Positions 24,964-33,189 of a stretch of 64,000 nucleotides of DNA are shown one piece after another. Location of the stretch: contig NZ_NOYD01000018.1 of the NCBI RefSeq assembly GCF_002258315.1, positions 186,001 through 250,000 of the forward strand, read 5' to 3'. Position numbers and translations under genes: made by a program. Each line of letters opens with the position of its first letter. The first letter of the stretch is position 1. The notes under the pieces are model-generated. The model searched no databases. It was not told the DNA's origin and saw only the letters and a list, made by a program, of their open reading frames with translations. Source of the stretch: Rhodococcus sp. 06-462-5. Its GTDB lineage: Bacteria; Actinomycetota; Actinomycetes; Mycobacteriales; Mycobacteriaceae.

Positions 24964-26661
24964 TCAGAGACCCAACCGGCGGGTGAGCGACGTGGTGAAC
25001 AGGTTGTGCGGGTCGAGATCGGCCAAGGTTTTGGCCGCAGTCGACCACTGCGGATACACGTCAGGGATCTCGTGGCGAAGCGCGTTGGGGTCGGTCCAGG
25101 CACCTCCGTCTCCGTGGCCCCACCGCTTCGCCCATTCGGGTCTAACAATTCCGAGTTCGGCTGGAAAAGACCGAAAGAAGCGCTGCTCGAGATCGGCGTA
25201 GAAGTCCGCCTGCCCAGGGGTACCCGGCAAAGTCAGCGTGTCGAGCCACACCGCTGTATCGAAGTCGGTGCGTCCGGGCACGGGCGTAGCGGGGGACAGG
25301 GCGGGAGCTTTGTCGTCTGGGTATCTAGAATCCAACCCGGTAACCCTGATTTCCACACAGCTGTTGATTGGGTATTCGCCGCGTGCGGCGTACTCGTCGA
25401 GCATCGTGCTGATCACTTCGGTGAACTCGTGAACAACATGCTGGACATTGTCTCGACGGGTGATCACCGCATGGCTGGCCGCTGTGACGCGTAGCGTTGT
25501 GGGTCTGACGAAGTGAATGAAATCTTTTGCTGGACCCCACATGTCGCGAGCACCCGTCAGGGTCAGGCCTGCATCGGTAGCAGCGATGACGGCGTTCCCG
25601 AATGCCGGTGCGAGTTCGGTATGGCCTTCGATGATCCGGCCGAGTATCTGCGGAATCGGATCGGGCAGGTTGTCGGCGAAGGGAAAATTGAATGGGCCTG
25701 TGGTCTGGCGTGATTCGGCCGGCCGAGTGGAAGAGATGGACCACTGTTGAATCCATGGTCGATCGGTGAAGGTGTACCAGATGATCCCGACTCGACCTGC
25801 GTCGTCGAGCATCGCGGCCAGCGACCGCGGGCCTGCTGCGTTGGGTGCTGCGAACAGTTCCCGAGTCGGGATGTCCGTGAAGGTCCGACACCGCAGGTTG
25901 TGTGTCGGCACTGTGGACAGACGCACTCGGGTGACCAACGCGCGTCCCAAGTGCACCAGCAAAGAGGAACATTCGGGATCGGAACGGGTGAAGCTCTTTT
26001 CGGCGTATGTGCCGGTGCGACTGTCGAATACGACGGCCGAGACAGTTTCGACGAGGTCGCTTATCGAACCGAACGGCAACGACCGGTTACCTTGTTCGGC
26101 GGTGGAAGCGACGGCGCTGCCGTGCCCACCCACCGCGAGGACTCCTCCGACGGTCACGTCTCCCGGAGCCGGTGCGGAAAGCACTGCGCGACCGTGTATA
26201 TGGAGATAGGCGAGTAGGTCCTGCATGGAGGCGCCGGCCTCGACGTCGACAACGGTGTCGTCCACCATCGCCATCGATTTCAAGGCCGTCATGTCCAGAA
26301 GAAGCACTCGCGCCGACGAGGGCGTACCCGAATCGACGACCAACGGTGACCAATTGTGCCGGAAACCATGTGGGCGAACCGTATACGAGTTGATCCGAGC
26401 CCACTCAGCTACCTTCACTGCAGCGTCGGCCGAGTTTATAGCTACTGTCCACAGGTCCTCGGTGAGGATGACACCGTCCCAATTGCGAAACTGCGCCTTG
26501 CGCAGGGACAGTCCTGCGGGGAAGCCGGGAAGCACGGTCTCTGCCCGTACCGGCGCGGAGAAGCCGGCGAACAGTAGACCCGTCACGGCAGCGGTGCCAG
26601 TGAGAAAAGACCGGCGATCGAAAGTGCTATCGGTCGCTCGGCGCGAGTGCTTCGGGCTCAT
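24964..26661 (-). CDS. Tat-exported FAD oxidase of the cholesterol-oxidase type II (VAO) family
   Basis: A 565-residue flavoprotein. The N terminus carries a Tat signal (RRSFLTG with R16-R17, hydrophobic core, VRA cleavage region). A VAO-type FAD-binding domain follows; His102 in GFRHNWSPL is positioned for covalent FAD linkage as in Brevibacterium sterolicum cholesterol oxidase II. GDVTVGGVLAVGGHG is the FAD-binding glycine region. The C-terminal part matches the cholesterol-oxidase substrate-binding domain. Sterol or another bulky alcohol is the likely substrate, oxidised outside the membrane with release of H2O2. Start ATG 26661 overlaps the stop of the secreted-protein gene (ATGA), so the two are coupled. 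Confidence 0.8.
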   Translation of the reverse strand: MSPKHSRRATDSTFDRRSFLTGTAAVTGLLFAGFSAPVRAETVLPGFPAGLSLRKAQFRNWDGVILTEDLWTVAINSADAAVKVAEWARINSYTVRPHGFRHNWSPLVVDSGTPSSARVLLLDMTALKSMAMVDDTVVDVEAGASMQDLLAYLHIHGRAVLSAPAPGDVTVGGVLAVGGHGSAVASTAEQGNRSLPFGSISDLVETVSAVVFDSRTGTYAEKSFTRSDPECSSLLVHLGRALVTRVRLSTVPTHNLRCRTFTDIPTRELFAAPNAAGPRSLAAMLDDAGRVGIIWYTFTDRPWIQQWSISSTRPAESRQTTGPFNFPFADNLPDPIPQILGRIIEGHTELAPAFGNAVIAATDAGLTLTGARDMWGPAKDFIHFVRPTTLRVTAASHAVITRRDNVQHVVHEFTEVISTMLDEYAARGEYPINSCVEIRVTGLDSRYPDDKAPALSPATPVPGRTDFDTAVWLDTLTLPGTPGQADFYADLEQRFFRSFPAELGIVRPEWAKRWGHGDGGAWTDPNALRHEIPDVYPQWSTAAKTLADLDPHNLFTTSLTRRLGL

Positions 26662-27098
26662 TTCCGGGTGGAGGAGCAGAAGGTGATGATGTCCTTCACC
26701 GTCGCGGGCTGGTGGAAGGCAACATCGTTGACGGCGTACACGGGTGCTTGCAGGACGTCGACGAACAATCCCTCGAGCACCTGATACGGGGAGGCGGAGA
26801 ACGTGAGGATGGACGTGGCGAGAGCCGTGTTGCGCTTGATCGTGGCCTTGATGTCGTTCCCGTGGTCTCTGAAATTCGTGTTCAACCAACTGAAGGTTGC
26901 GGTCGGTCCGCTGCACACCGGAATCAGTGCCAGAGCTTCGTCATGGCTCGGTGCCCAGACGCCGTTTCCGGTCGGCGCGGCCTGCGTCGTGGGTCCGGTC
27001 GTTGTCGCAGGTGCTGCCGAAGCGAGCGGCGACGCAATAGTTGCTGCTGTGATTGCCACGGCGGCGGCACCGATGACGGTTTTGATCGAACGCTTCAT
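26658..27098 (-). CDS. Secreted protein paired with the flavin oxidase
   Basis: A 146-residue protein with a clear signal peptide (MKRSIKTVIGAAAVAITAA, predicted cleavage after SAAP). The mature part of about 115 residues has two Cys (IPVCSG and ITFCSS) that could form a disulfide. No family recognised. ATG 27098 is preferred because the signal peptide starts there. Overlap with the oxidase gene suggests a partner, for example a small exported subunit or chaperone. Confidence 0.65.
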   Translation of the reverse strand: MKRSIKTVIGAAAVAITAATIASPLASAAPATTTGPTTQAAPTGNGVWAPSHDEALALIPVCSGPTATFSWLNTNFRDHGNDIKATIKRNTALATSILTFSASPYQVLEGLFVDVLQAPVYAVNDVAFHQPATVKDIITFCSSTRK

Positions 27099-27239
27099 GT
27101 GAGCTCCTGAATCGAAGAGATTGAAACCAACCCGGGAAACCGGCTTGGTCCCTGTATTCAGACACAATGGCTAACTTTCAGCAACCTCAGGAGACGGTCG
27201 ATATTTGCTCCATTTCACGGACCGCACCCCTTCGGTCTC

Positions 27240-27254
27240 TACCGGGAACCGGTA
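27240..27254. promoter_or_regulatory. Perfect palindrome upstream of the secreted protein/oxidase operon
   Basis: TACCGG-GAA-CCGGTA, 142 bases before the operon start, in a 700-base region between divergent transcription units (27099-27797). It is a candidate operator for an unknown regulator; no other gene or RNA is recognised in this gap. Confidence 0.4.
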
Positions 27255-27797
27255 AAGCGGCAGCATCAGAGGCGAATCCCCGCTTGTCTCGCGGTGCGGT
27301 CCCGTTCTGCAGTGTCTTACGTCTCAGTGCCCATCGGTGCTAGAAAGTAACTAGCTTCCGGAGGGGTGCGACTTGCCGGGTGTGACAAGCCCTCGAGCTG
27401 GGTTGTGGTCTGTCGCACATTAGAGGGGCCTCTGAGGGGCTGATTCGTGTGGAACAATTGCTACTGAACATGTAAGTCTGCGGCGCGGGCGCTTGCGATC
27501 GGGCCCGATCGACCCACGGCGTTTGCGCGAATCGAGCCTCCGATGCTCGCTCGTTGCGCGTTCTGGTTCGATGTGTCGACAGCCTGCGCCACGTGCAGTG
27601 GGCCTACTGCACGTCACCGAATCATGTTGCAGCGCAGTGCTGCTGATTCGGATTCCTGCCGGGAGAAGGAATTTCGGGCGCGTTGGTGTTTGGAATCACA
27701 GCACTGACGAGTAACGCGACATTTTCGAGCAGCGACACATTTTGTATTGCCGGATGTCACATCTCGGTTCAATTACCACCAATTTTATGGAGGGGTC

Positions 27798-27860
27798 ATG
27801 TACTGCGTAAACGAGATCGGCACGTGGTCCACCTCCGCATGGGGTCGGTGCTTGCCATGA
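27798..27860 (+). CDS. 20-codon leader peptide overlapping the next gene
   Basis: ATG 27798 follows GGAGG by four bases and encodes MYCVNEIGTWSTSAWGRCLP. Its TGA (27858-27860) overlaps the ATG of the secreted repeat protein (ATGA). Upstream ORFs placed this way usually couple or regulate translation of the main gene. Whether the peptide itself matters is unknown. Confidence 0.4.
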   Translation: MYCVNEIGTWSTSAWGRCLP

Positions 27861-28663
27861 CCTCGGTGGGACGAAAAGTTGGCCTGGCGATGTGCTGTGC
27901 GGCCCTGACCTCGGGTGTCTTCGCCATAGCTGTGGCAGGTCAGACGTCGGCGGCGAGCACCATCGAAATATGCATCGGACGGCCAGGAGCATGTGGGGGC
28001 TCAGCACCGACGACGACCACTGTGGAGCCGACGACGACCACTGTCGAGCCGACCACGACCACTGTCGAGCCGACCACGGCGACCACTGTGGAGCCGACGA
28101 CGACCACTGTGGAGCCGACGACGACCACTGTGGAGCCGACGACGACCACTGTCGAGCCGACCACGGCGACCACTGTGGAGCCGGCCACGGCGACCGGCAC
28201 CTCGGAGCCGGCATCGGACGACCCGCGGAAGACCGCCGACGTCGAGCCACCGCTTGTCGATGGTGAGCCGCGTCTTGCTCCCCCCGACTCGGTGCCCGCG
28301 GTCGTCGAGCCGACGATGCCCTCGCCTGATCCGCGGTCCGCGGAGACTTCGACCTCCGACGTTGCCGCTACGAACTCACCCATGCCTCGTGCGCCGGGAC
28401 CCCGTCTCCTATCGACCGAAACCACTACTTCTCCGTCTCCGAGGCCGGGATCGATCGACGGCGGCGGCGGACCCGATGACGGGGATCAGGATGCCGAGTT
28501 GTATTCCGCGTCGAGCGATCTCGATTCGGTAGCTCCTCTGTCGGTCGTCGGTGGTGTCGCAGGGCTCACCTTGGCGGGGGCAGGGGCAGGCGTTATCACC
28601 CTTCGCGGTGCTCGTGCCACCGAGGCGCGACGGTCGGCCGCACGTTCAGAGTTCTTCCCATGA
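27857..28663 (+). CDS. Secreted Thr-Val-Glu-Pro repeat protein with C-terminal membrane anchor
   Basis: A 268-residue protein: signal peptide (GRKVGLAMCCAALTSG onward, cleavage near TSA), then a low-complexity stalk of eight TTxTVEP units, a Pro/Ser/Thr-rich linker, and a C-terminal hydrophobic helix (VVGGVAGLTLAGAGAGVI) followed by Arg-rich residues. This is the plan of a cell-envelope protein spanning the actinobacterial wall, with no LPXTG motif. ATG 27857 gives the best signal peptide and overlaps the leader peptide. The next gene overlaps its stop (ATGA). Function unknown; repeat length may vary between strains. Confidence 0.6.
   Translation: MTSVGRKVGLAMCCAALTSGVFAIAVAGQTSAASTIEICIGRPGACGGSAPTTTTVEPTTTTVEPTTTTVEPTTATTVEPTTTTVEPTTTTVEPTTTTVEPTTATTVEPATATGTSEPASDDPRKTADVEPPLVDGEPRLAPPDSVPAVVEPTMPSPDPRSAETSTSDVAATNSPMPRAPGPRLLSTETTTSPSPRPGSIDGGGGPDDGDQDAELYSASSDLDSVAPLSVVGGVAGLTLAGAGAGVITLRGARATEARRSAARSEFFP
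28010..28183 (+). repeat. Two-tier tandem repeat in the stalk gene
   Basis: Basic unit 21 bases (encoding TTTTVEP) three times plus one 24-base unit (TTATTVEP), the 87-base block being present twice. Copies differ by a few C/G changes. In-frame and prone to slippage. Confidence 0.8.
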
Positions 28664-29151
28664 TCCGATCGCACCGCCGCGTGTCTGCCGCAGTCGATGT
28701 CGTGTTCGATATTGCTGCTGCCACGACCGAATTCGACCTGGAGGATATCGTCGCCGCCGTCGCCGAAGAGCGAGGCCGGTCGATCGAAGTCGAGATGGCC
28801 GCGTTGCCTCCAGGTGTGTGTGGACAACGACGTGCATACCCCGACCATGACGTCATAGTTCTGGCCCCGGATTTACCGAACTACGAACGGACGCTGGCAC
28901 ACGAGCTCGGACACATCGTGTTTCGGCACGAGGGCACGCCGGTAGAGCGGTCGTTGCATGTCGTCAGTGAGGAACTGATCGCCTTCATGCTCAGCGAGCG
29001 CAGCTTGGCGTCCACGGTCGTGGACGGGGCGGACGAGTTGGCCGAATGGGAGGCCGAGACTTTTGCCGGTCAACTGCTGCAGCGCCTGCGGCGTATGAAT
29101 ACCCGCGGTACACCGCTGTCGGTACTGCGTTTCGATCAGGCCCTGGGGTGA
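28660..29151 (+). CDS. ImmA/IrrE-type zinc metallopeptidase (M78-like)
   Basis: A 163-residue protein with the zinc motif HELGH in LAHELGHIVFRHEG (about residues 87-100) and a downstream EAETFA segment that can supply the third ligand, as in ImmA/IrrE proteins that cleave phage or stress repressors. ATG overlaps the preceding gene stop (ATGA), and the MAB_1171c-type gene follows after 1 base. A convergent EspR/XRE regulator two genes away is a plausible substrate. No signal peptide, so cytoplasmic. Confidence 0.75.
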   Translation: MIRSHRRVSAAVDVVFDIAAATTEFDLEDIVAAVAEERGRSIEVEMAALPPGVCGQRRAYPDHDVIVLAPDLPNYERTLAHELGHIVFRHEGTPVERSLHVVSEELIAFMLSERSLASTVVDGADELAEWEAETFAGQLLQRLRRMNTRGTPLSVLRFDQALG

Positions 29152-29152
29152 C

Positions 29153-30070
29153 ATGGACTGGCTAGCAGCGTTGTTGGTGTGGATCGCAGTCGGTGCGCGC
29201 ATCGGCCGAGCTGTGGTGCGAAGCGCCAGTACCGTGCGCGTGTCCATCGTGCTCGCCGTCGGCTTCCTCGCGTTGGCACAGACGCTGCTCGTCGATGACG
29301 TTGCGCGGCTTCTGGAGCCGTATGTCGATGTGCCGATCGTGATCGGTCTGTGTTGGATCGGCGTCGCCGCAGCGTCCGCGGCTATCACCCTGACTACTCG
29401 GCCGACGCTTGATGCGGTACAACGGCGTCGGGCGATCGCAGCGGTCGTGTGCACGGGGGTGGCTGCCGGTATCGCCTCCGTCGCGTTTCCCACTGTCGCG
29501 TGGACCTTCGTCCTTCTCACGCTGCCCCTGATCATCGTCACAGGTGTCGGAATGGTCGACCGAACGCCGTTGGGCCGTGCTGTCGCTCTGTTCTGTATCG
29601 GCTTCTGTGCACCGGGCTTCGTCGCCGTATCTGTCGTCTTCGGATCCACCCCCCGACACTCCATTCTCACTGCAGGTGCGTTGCTGATGGCTGCGGCCGC
29701 GGTGTGGGTTCTCGCGACGAGCTGGGTTCGCGCGCGGATCCTTTTGTGGCGCATCAACAACCTTCATCGCACCCTCACGCGTAGGTTCCCGGAAGTACTG
29801 GGTGAAAAACGGTCGGGGGCACCAACGGTGTTACGCGCATCGGACCACGTCTCGGAGATCATGGACGCGTTGTACCTTCAGGTCGGTGCCGGGCAATTCG
29901 ACGATGGAGTCGCGGCGCCAGCAGATTCCGGTGCCCGCGCCGGGCGTGTAGCCCAGACGGTTCGGGATCCGCTTTCGGACCCAATCATGGGCGGCCACTG
30001 GATCGCCGTGCCGAGCGGCGTTTCACTTGCTCGGTGGGTGACGATGATCGCCTTCGAATTCGGGCGCTGA
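29153..30070 (+). CDS. MAB_1171c-family membrane protein (putative transporter)
   Basis: A 305-residue protein with about six or seven hydrophobic helices in the first 200 residues, then a soluble C-terminal domain starting near WRINNLHRTLTRRFPEVLG. This matches the mycolata MAB_1171c family, usually next to an ImmA/IrrE peptidase and an XRE regulator, as here. Transport function is only a database label for the family. It starts 1 base after the metallopeptidase stop, so it is in the same operon. Confidence 0.65.
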   Translation: MDWLAALLVWIAVGARIGRAVVRSASTVRVSIVLAVGFLALAQTLLVDDVARLLEPYVDVPIVIGLCWIGVAAASAAITLTTRPTLDAVQRRRAIAAVVCTGVAAGIASVAFPTVAWTFVLLTLPLIIVTGVGMVDRTPLGRAVALFCIGFCAPGFVAVSVVFGSTPRHSILTAGALLMAAAAVWVLATSWVRARILLWRINNLHRTLTRRFPEVLGEKRSGAPTVLRASDHVSEIMDALYLQVGAGQFDDGVAAPADSGARAGRVAQTVRDPLSDPIMGGHWIAVPSGVSLARWVTMIAFEFGR

Positions 30071-30093
30071 CACAGAATTCGTCGAACGAGAAA

Positions 30094-30519
30094 TCAGGCG
30101 GAGCCGTCCGGCGGAACTGCGGGCAATCCCTCGCTTGCTCTCAGCTTCTCCGCCATTGCGGCCAACAGGTTCTGTGATTCCTCGGACAGGTCGAACGCCC
30201 GTTGGGACAGTCGTCGTAAGCCGTAGCCCTGAAGTTGCGAGAGCACTTCGAGATCACGATCCACCGTTGCCTCGTAGACGGGATCGAAGAAGTAGTCGGG
30301 CTTGACTTTGAAGAAGCGCGCAAGCGCGGCGACGGTCTCGTTCGAGGGATTGGTTCGATGACCGGATCTCAATTGGGAGATGTAGGGCTTCGAGATCGAG
30401 TGACCTGCAGCCGCTAGGGCTTCGGCAACATCGGCATTGGTGTACGGCTTACGTCCCGCAGGATGTACCGATCCGAACAGTTTGTTCAGACGTTCTGCGA
30501 AAGACCCCTGCGTCGGCAC
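30094..30519 (-). CDS. EspR-like XRE transcriptional regulator
   Basis: A 141-residue protein close in layout to mycobacterial EspR: FAERLNKLFGSVHPAGR at the start, HTH with SKPYISQLRSGHRTNPS, then ALARFFKVKPDYF and a C-terminal helical dimerisation region (RRLSQRAFDLSEESQ). EspR is a nucleoid-associated activator of ESX-1 secretion and envelope genes. GTG 30519 is preferred because GAGGAGG lies 8 bases upstream and homology begins there; the frame could be extended 38 codons but that part is atypical. It is convergent with the peptidase/membrane operon and may regulate it. Confidence 0.75.
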   Translation of the reverse strand: MPTQGSFAERLNKLFGSVHPAGRKPYTNADVAEALAAAGHSISKPYISQLRSGHRTNPSNETVAALARFFKVKPDYFFDPVYEATVDRDLEVLSQLQGYGLRRLSQRAFDLSEESQNLLAAMAEKLRASEGLPAVPPDGSA

Positions 30520-30702
30520 TGCCCAAGCCCTCCTCGGTGGTGGTGTGAGCCTCGGGATAACCGACCGATAGCTCCGAGTCACGATGTTACCTTTTCGAGA
30601 CCGACAGTTCGCGCCTCGCGGGGCGGAAGTCACTCTCCTACCCCGGATTGTCCTGCCGTGGAGGGCAGAGTGATGCTATTGCCGACTCGGATGTCTCCAC
30701 CG

Positions 30703-30924
30703 TCAGCCGTCGCGACAGACCGACCGCACCAGACGTCGTCGCTCCTCGGCAGAGAGGGTCGGACTATCGGGCAGCGTGAGCGCCAGGCGCAGCCGGCGAC
30801 GGAACTCGTGCGCGGAAATTCCGAATGTCTCCTTTATCGTCTCTTCATCCGCACCGCCGAGTCGGTCCCAGCGAAGTGCGAAATTCAAGAACGTTTCTGT
30901 TGCTCGAATGTTCACCACGTCCAT
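30703..30924 (-). CDS. Small DUF3263-like protein, copy 1
   Basis: A 73-residue protein with FLNFALRWDRLGGADEETIK and ISAHEFRRRLRLAL, an HTH-like pattern found in DUF3263 proteins of actinobacteria, thought to bind DNA. It is paralogous to the protein at 32542 and lies 28 bases downstream of the diguanylate cyclase start region on the other side. Start ATG 30924 is in good context. Function unknown. Confidence 0.55.
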   Translation of the reverse strand: MDVVNIRATETFLNFALRWDRLGGADEETIKETFGISAHEFRRRLRLALTLPDSPTLSAEERRRLVRSVCRDG

Positions 30925-30951
30925 CGATTCATCGTTCCCACACTCGGTACT

Positions 30952-31998
30952 TCAGATGGTGATCGGGGGATCAGCGGTGGCACAGGTTTCGCCGGTGTCA
31001 CCGGCCAGGTCCGGGAAGTTGCGTCGAAAGCGTTTGTTGCAGTAAAGCTCTGAATCAGCAGTCGAGATCAAAGTTCCGAACGGGTCCGTATCGGGCTCGG
31101 CCGTAGCCACTCCGTAGGACACTTCGACGTGCTGGCCACCGACCAGCGAGGATGCGAGTGCCTCTGCTTCGGAGCGACTGCGACCGGTTGTCAGGACGGC
31201 AAATTCGTCACCGCCCAAGCGAACCAAGACGTCCGAAGGTGCCAGCGAGGCCATCCATGACCGTGCCAGCTCGACGAGGATGCGATCGCCTTCCGCATGC
31301 CCGTGGCAGTCGTTGACCGCCTTGAAGTCGTCGACATCGAGCGCGATGACGACCAGATTCTCGCCGCGCTTCCTGCTGTGCGCGAGAAGATGGGTGGCGG
31401 CATGAGCCGCACCTGCTCGATTGAGCGCACCGGTCAAAGGGTCGCGCAATGCCCCATCGATCAGAGTCGCTCCCATCGCGCCGAAGACTTCGGCAGCCAC
31501 GGACACACTCACGAGATAGAAACCGATCCATACCAGCGGTGAGGGTGTGGGGGAGAGGACCGCCGACGTTATAGCCATCGTGGCCAGCGCGCAGACGAGA
31601 AGTCGGGCAGTTCGGGCCTGGTAGAAGACGCGAATGTAGATGGCCAGGAACAGGATCGACACAAGGCCCCACATCTGCAGCATTGCAAGTCCTTGCGCGA
31701 CGAGGGTGCACGGCGGCAGCGAGACTGCACACAAAAGCGCGATCGAATGACGGGCATCGCTGGCGTTCGGTACAGCCAGCGATGCCAACCCGAAGACTGC
31801 GACCAGTAGGGCCGCAAAGAACCACCAGAAGGTGCCCTCGGTGGCATGTCGACCGTCGCCTGCAAACCCCACCGACGTGAGTCCGACACCGTTCGCGACG
31901 GTCAACAAAGCGAGCACCGACAGCAGTATCCACCGCCCACCCTCCCGAAAATGAACTGTGGGTCGTAGCGTGCTGGGCACTTGTCTCACTCCCCGCAT
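30952..31998 (-). CDS. Membrane-bound diguanylate cyclase (GGDEF)
   Basis: A 348-residue protein: five or six N-terminal hydrophobic helices (about 25-180) without a recognised sensor domain, then a GGDEF domain with DPLTGALNRAG, DVDDFKAVND and active-site RLGGDEFAVL near 262-271. It should make cyclic di-GMP from GTP in response to an unknown membrane signal. The upstream RxxD inhibitory site is not obvious. It is transcribed toward the DUF3263-like gene, 27 bases away, and the two may be cotranscribed. A second cyclase sits at 59.3 kb. Confidence 0.8.
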   Translation of the reverse strand: MRGVRQVPSTLRPTVHFREGGRWILLSVLALLTVANGVGLTSVGFAGDGRHATEGTFWWFFAALLVAVFGLASLAVPNASDARHSIALLCAVSLPPCTLVAQGLAMLQMWGLVSILFLAIYIRVFYQARTARLLVCALATMAITSAVLSPTPSPLVWIGFYLVSVSVAAEVFGAMGATLIDGALRDPLTGALNRAGAAHAATHLLAHSRKRGENLVVIALDVDDFKAVNDCHGHAEGDRILVELARSWMASLAPSDVLVRLGGDEFAVLTTGRSRSEAEALASSLVGGQHVEVSYGVATAEPDTDPFGTLISTADSELYCNKRFRRNFPDLAGDTGETCATADPPITI

Positions 31999-32541
31999 AT
32001 CGGTGCAGCTATGATTTCGTTACTGTCGATGAGTGCCGATTTCTCTACTAAAACAGCACTTGACGAGCGTAAAGATCAGTCTTTGTTCCAATCTTGGGGC
32101 TTGGTACGTACCCTGAGGCTCACTCAGCAACATTGTAGCTAATAAAGTTGGTCGCAGGCGGTCGGAGAGTCTGGAGTTTCAGGTCCCCGATTCGCGGACT
32201 GCCGTGATCGTTCTCGGCTCGAGTGGAACGGGACTGTGTACAGGCCGCAGTTTGGACCGTCCGTTGCTTTGCTGCATGGTTGCTGATGGTGGAGTCGGGT
32301 CGATGTATGTGTGACGGATGTCCGCGAGAATGGTGGAGCGGCGGCAGAACCATCGAGTGTCGGGATTGTCCATAGCATTGACAGTGTTTGGATGCGAGCG
32401 CTATTCGTGCTTCCGATTGGTCTCGGTGTGACGTGAAGCAGGGGTCTTCGTTTGCAGGGGTAGTTGGACGGCAGGATTAGTTTCAATGATAGCTTGATGT
32501 TAGCTGTATGTGCCAATATCCCTCGATCGAAGGTCGACCCG
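31999..32541. other. Intergenic region; no gene seen
   Basis: About 540 bases of slightly lower GC with only poor, overlapping frames. It presumably contains the promoters of the divergent cyclase and DUF3263-like genes, but no convincing motif was found. Confidence 0.35.
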
Positions 32542-32757
32542 ATGATGCCACGACAAACCGAGGACGCCGTTGTCCTGGATTTCGCCCGCAAGTGGGAGCC
32601 TTACGGTGGCGCGGACGCCTCGGAGATTCTGCTGTGCTTCGGCCTGTCCGTCGACGAGTTCCGAGCACGCTTGCACCGCATCTTGACTCGTAAGTCCGCA
32701 TTCGACCTGGAACCCGATCTGCACAGACGTCTCCTCAGGTACGCGGCTACCCGGTGA
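32542..32757 (+). CDS. Small DUF3263-like protein, copy 2
   Basis: A 71-residue protein (starts MMPRQ or MPRQ, two adjacent ATG codons at 32542 and 32545) with VVLDFARKWEPYGGADASEI and LSVDEFRARLHRIL. It aligns along its whole length with the 73-residue protein at 30703 although identity is moderate. The shared plan suggests a tandem duplication with divergence, now on opposite strands around the cyclase gene. Role unknown, DNA binding likely. Confidence 0.55.
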   Translation: MMPRQTEDAVVLDFARKWEPYGGADASEILLCFGLSVDEFRARLHRILTRKSAFDLEPDLHRRLLRYAATR

Positions 32758-32946
32758 GTGATCCGCGGCGATTGTGACCGTCGCGTGTGTGCAGGTCTCG
32801 TCGTCTGTGCCTCGCGTTGCCCGAAAGGGTCCTTCGCCGGCGAGGCATTGCCACACAATGTGATTCGGTCCAGCAGTTGCGTCGCGAAGCGCGGCATCGA
32901 GATGCGCTCCGTGGCGGTGCGAAAGTGGATCTGCTTGAATACCCAC

Positions 32947-33189
32947 ATGTCTGATACGCGAGGTAACACAAAGGTTGAGGTCAATGTCGGTGACATCGTC
33001 CAGGTGCGTCGCGACAAGGTCCTCGTCAGCGGGACCATCGTCGAGGACTACGCGGAATTTTCGGGCCTCGGAAAGGGGCTCGGCCGTACTTGGGCGCATC
33101 CGCATCGTTGGGCGATCGCGCTCGCGTCCGGTGTGCTGGTGTTCGTTGATGACGGTGATCTCGAGGTCGGGGAGGCCGAGAGCGACTGA
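32947..33189 (+). CDS. Small uncharacterised beta-rich protein
   Basis: An 80-residue ORF (MSDTRGNTKVEVNVGDIVQV at the start), with alternating hydrophobic residues and a GLGKGLGRTWAHPHRW segment. No family recognised; the pattern suggests a small beta-barrel such as an SH3-like fold. The ribosome site is weak, and the frame remains open upstream to 32758, so the start is uncertain. Codon bias supports coding. Confidence 0.4.
   Translation: MSDTRGNTKVEVNVGDIVQVRRDKVLVSGTIVEDYAEFSGLGKGLGRTWAHPHRWAIALASGVLVFVDDGDLEVGEAESD

Noticed and set aside
27420-27617. 65-codon minus ORF in the divergent region at 27.4 kb
   Set aside because: Arg-rich, no ribosome site, no coding signature.
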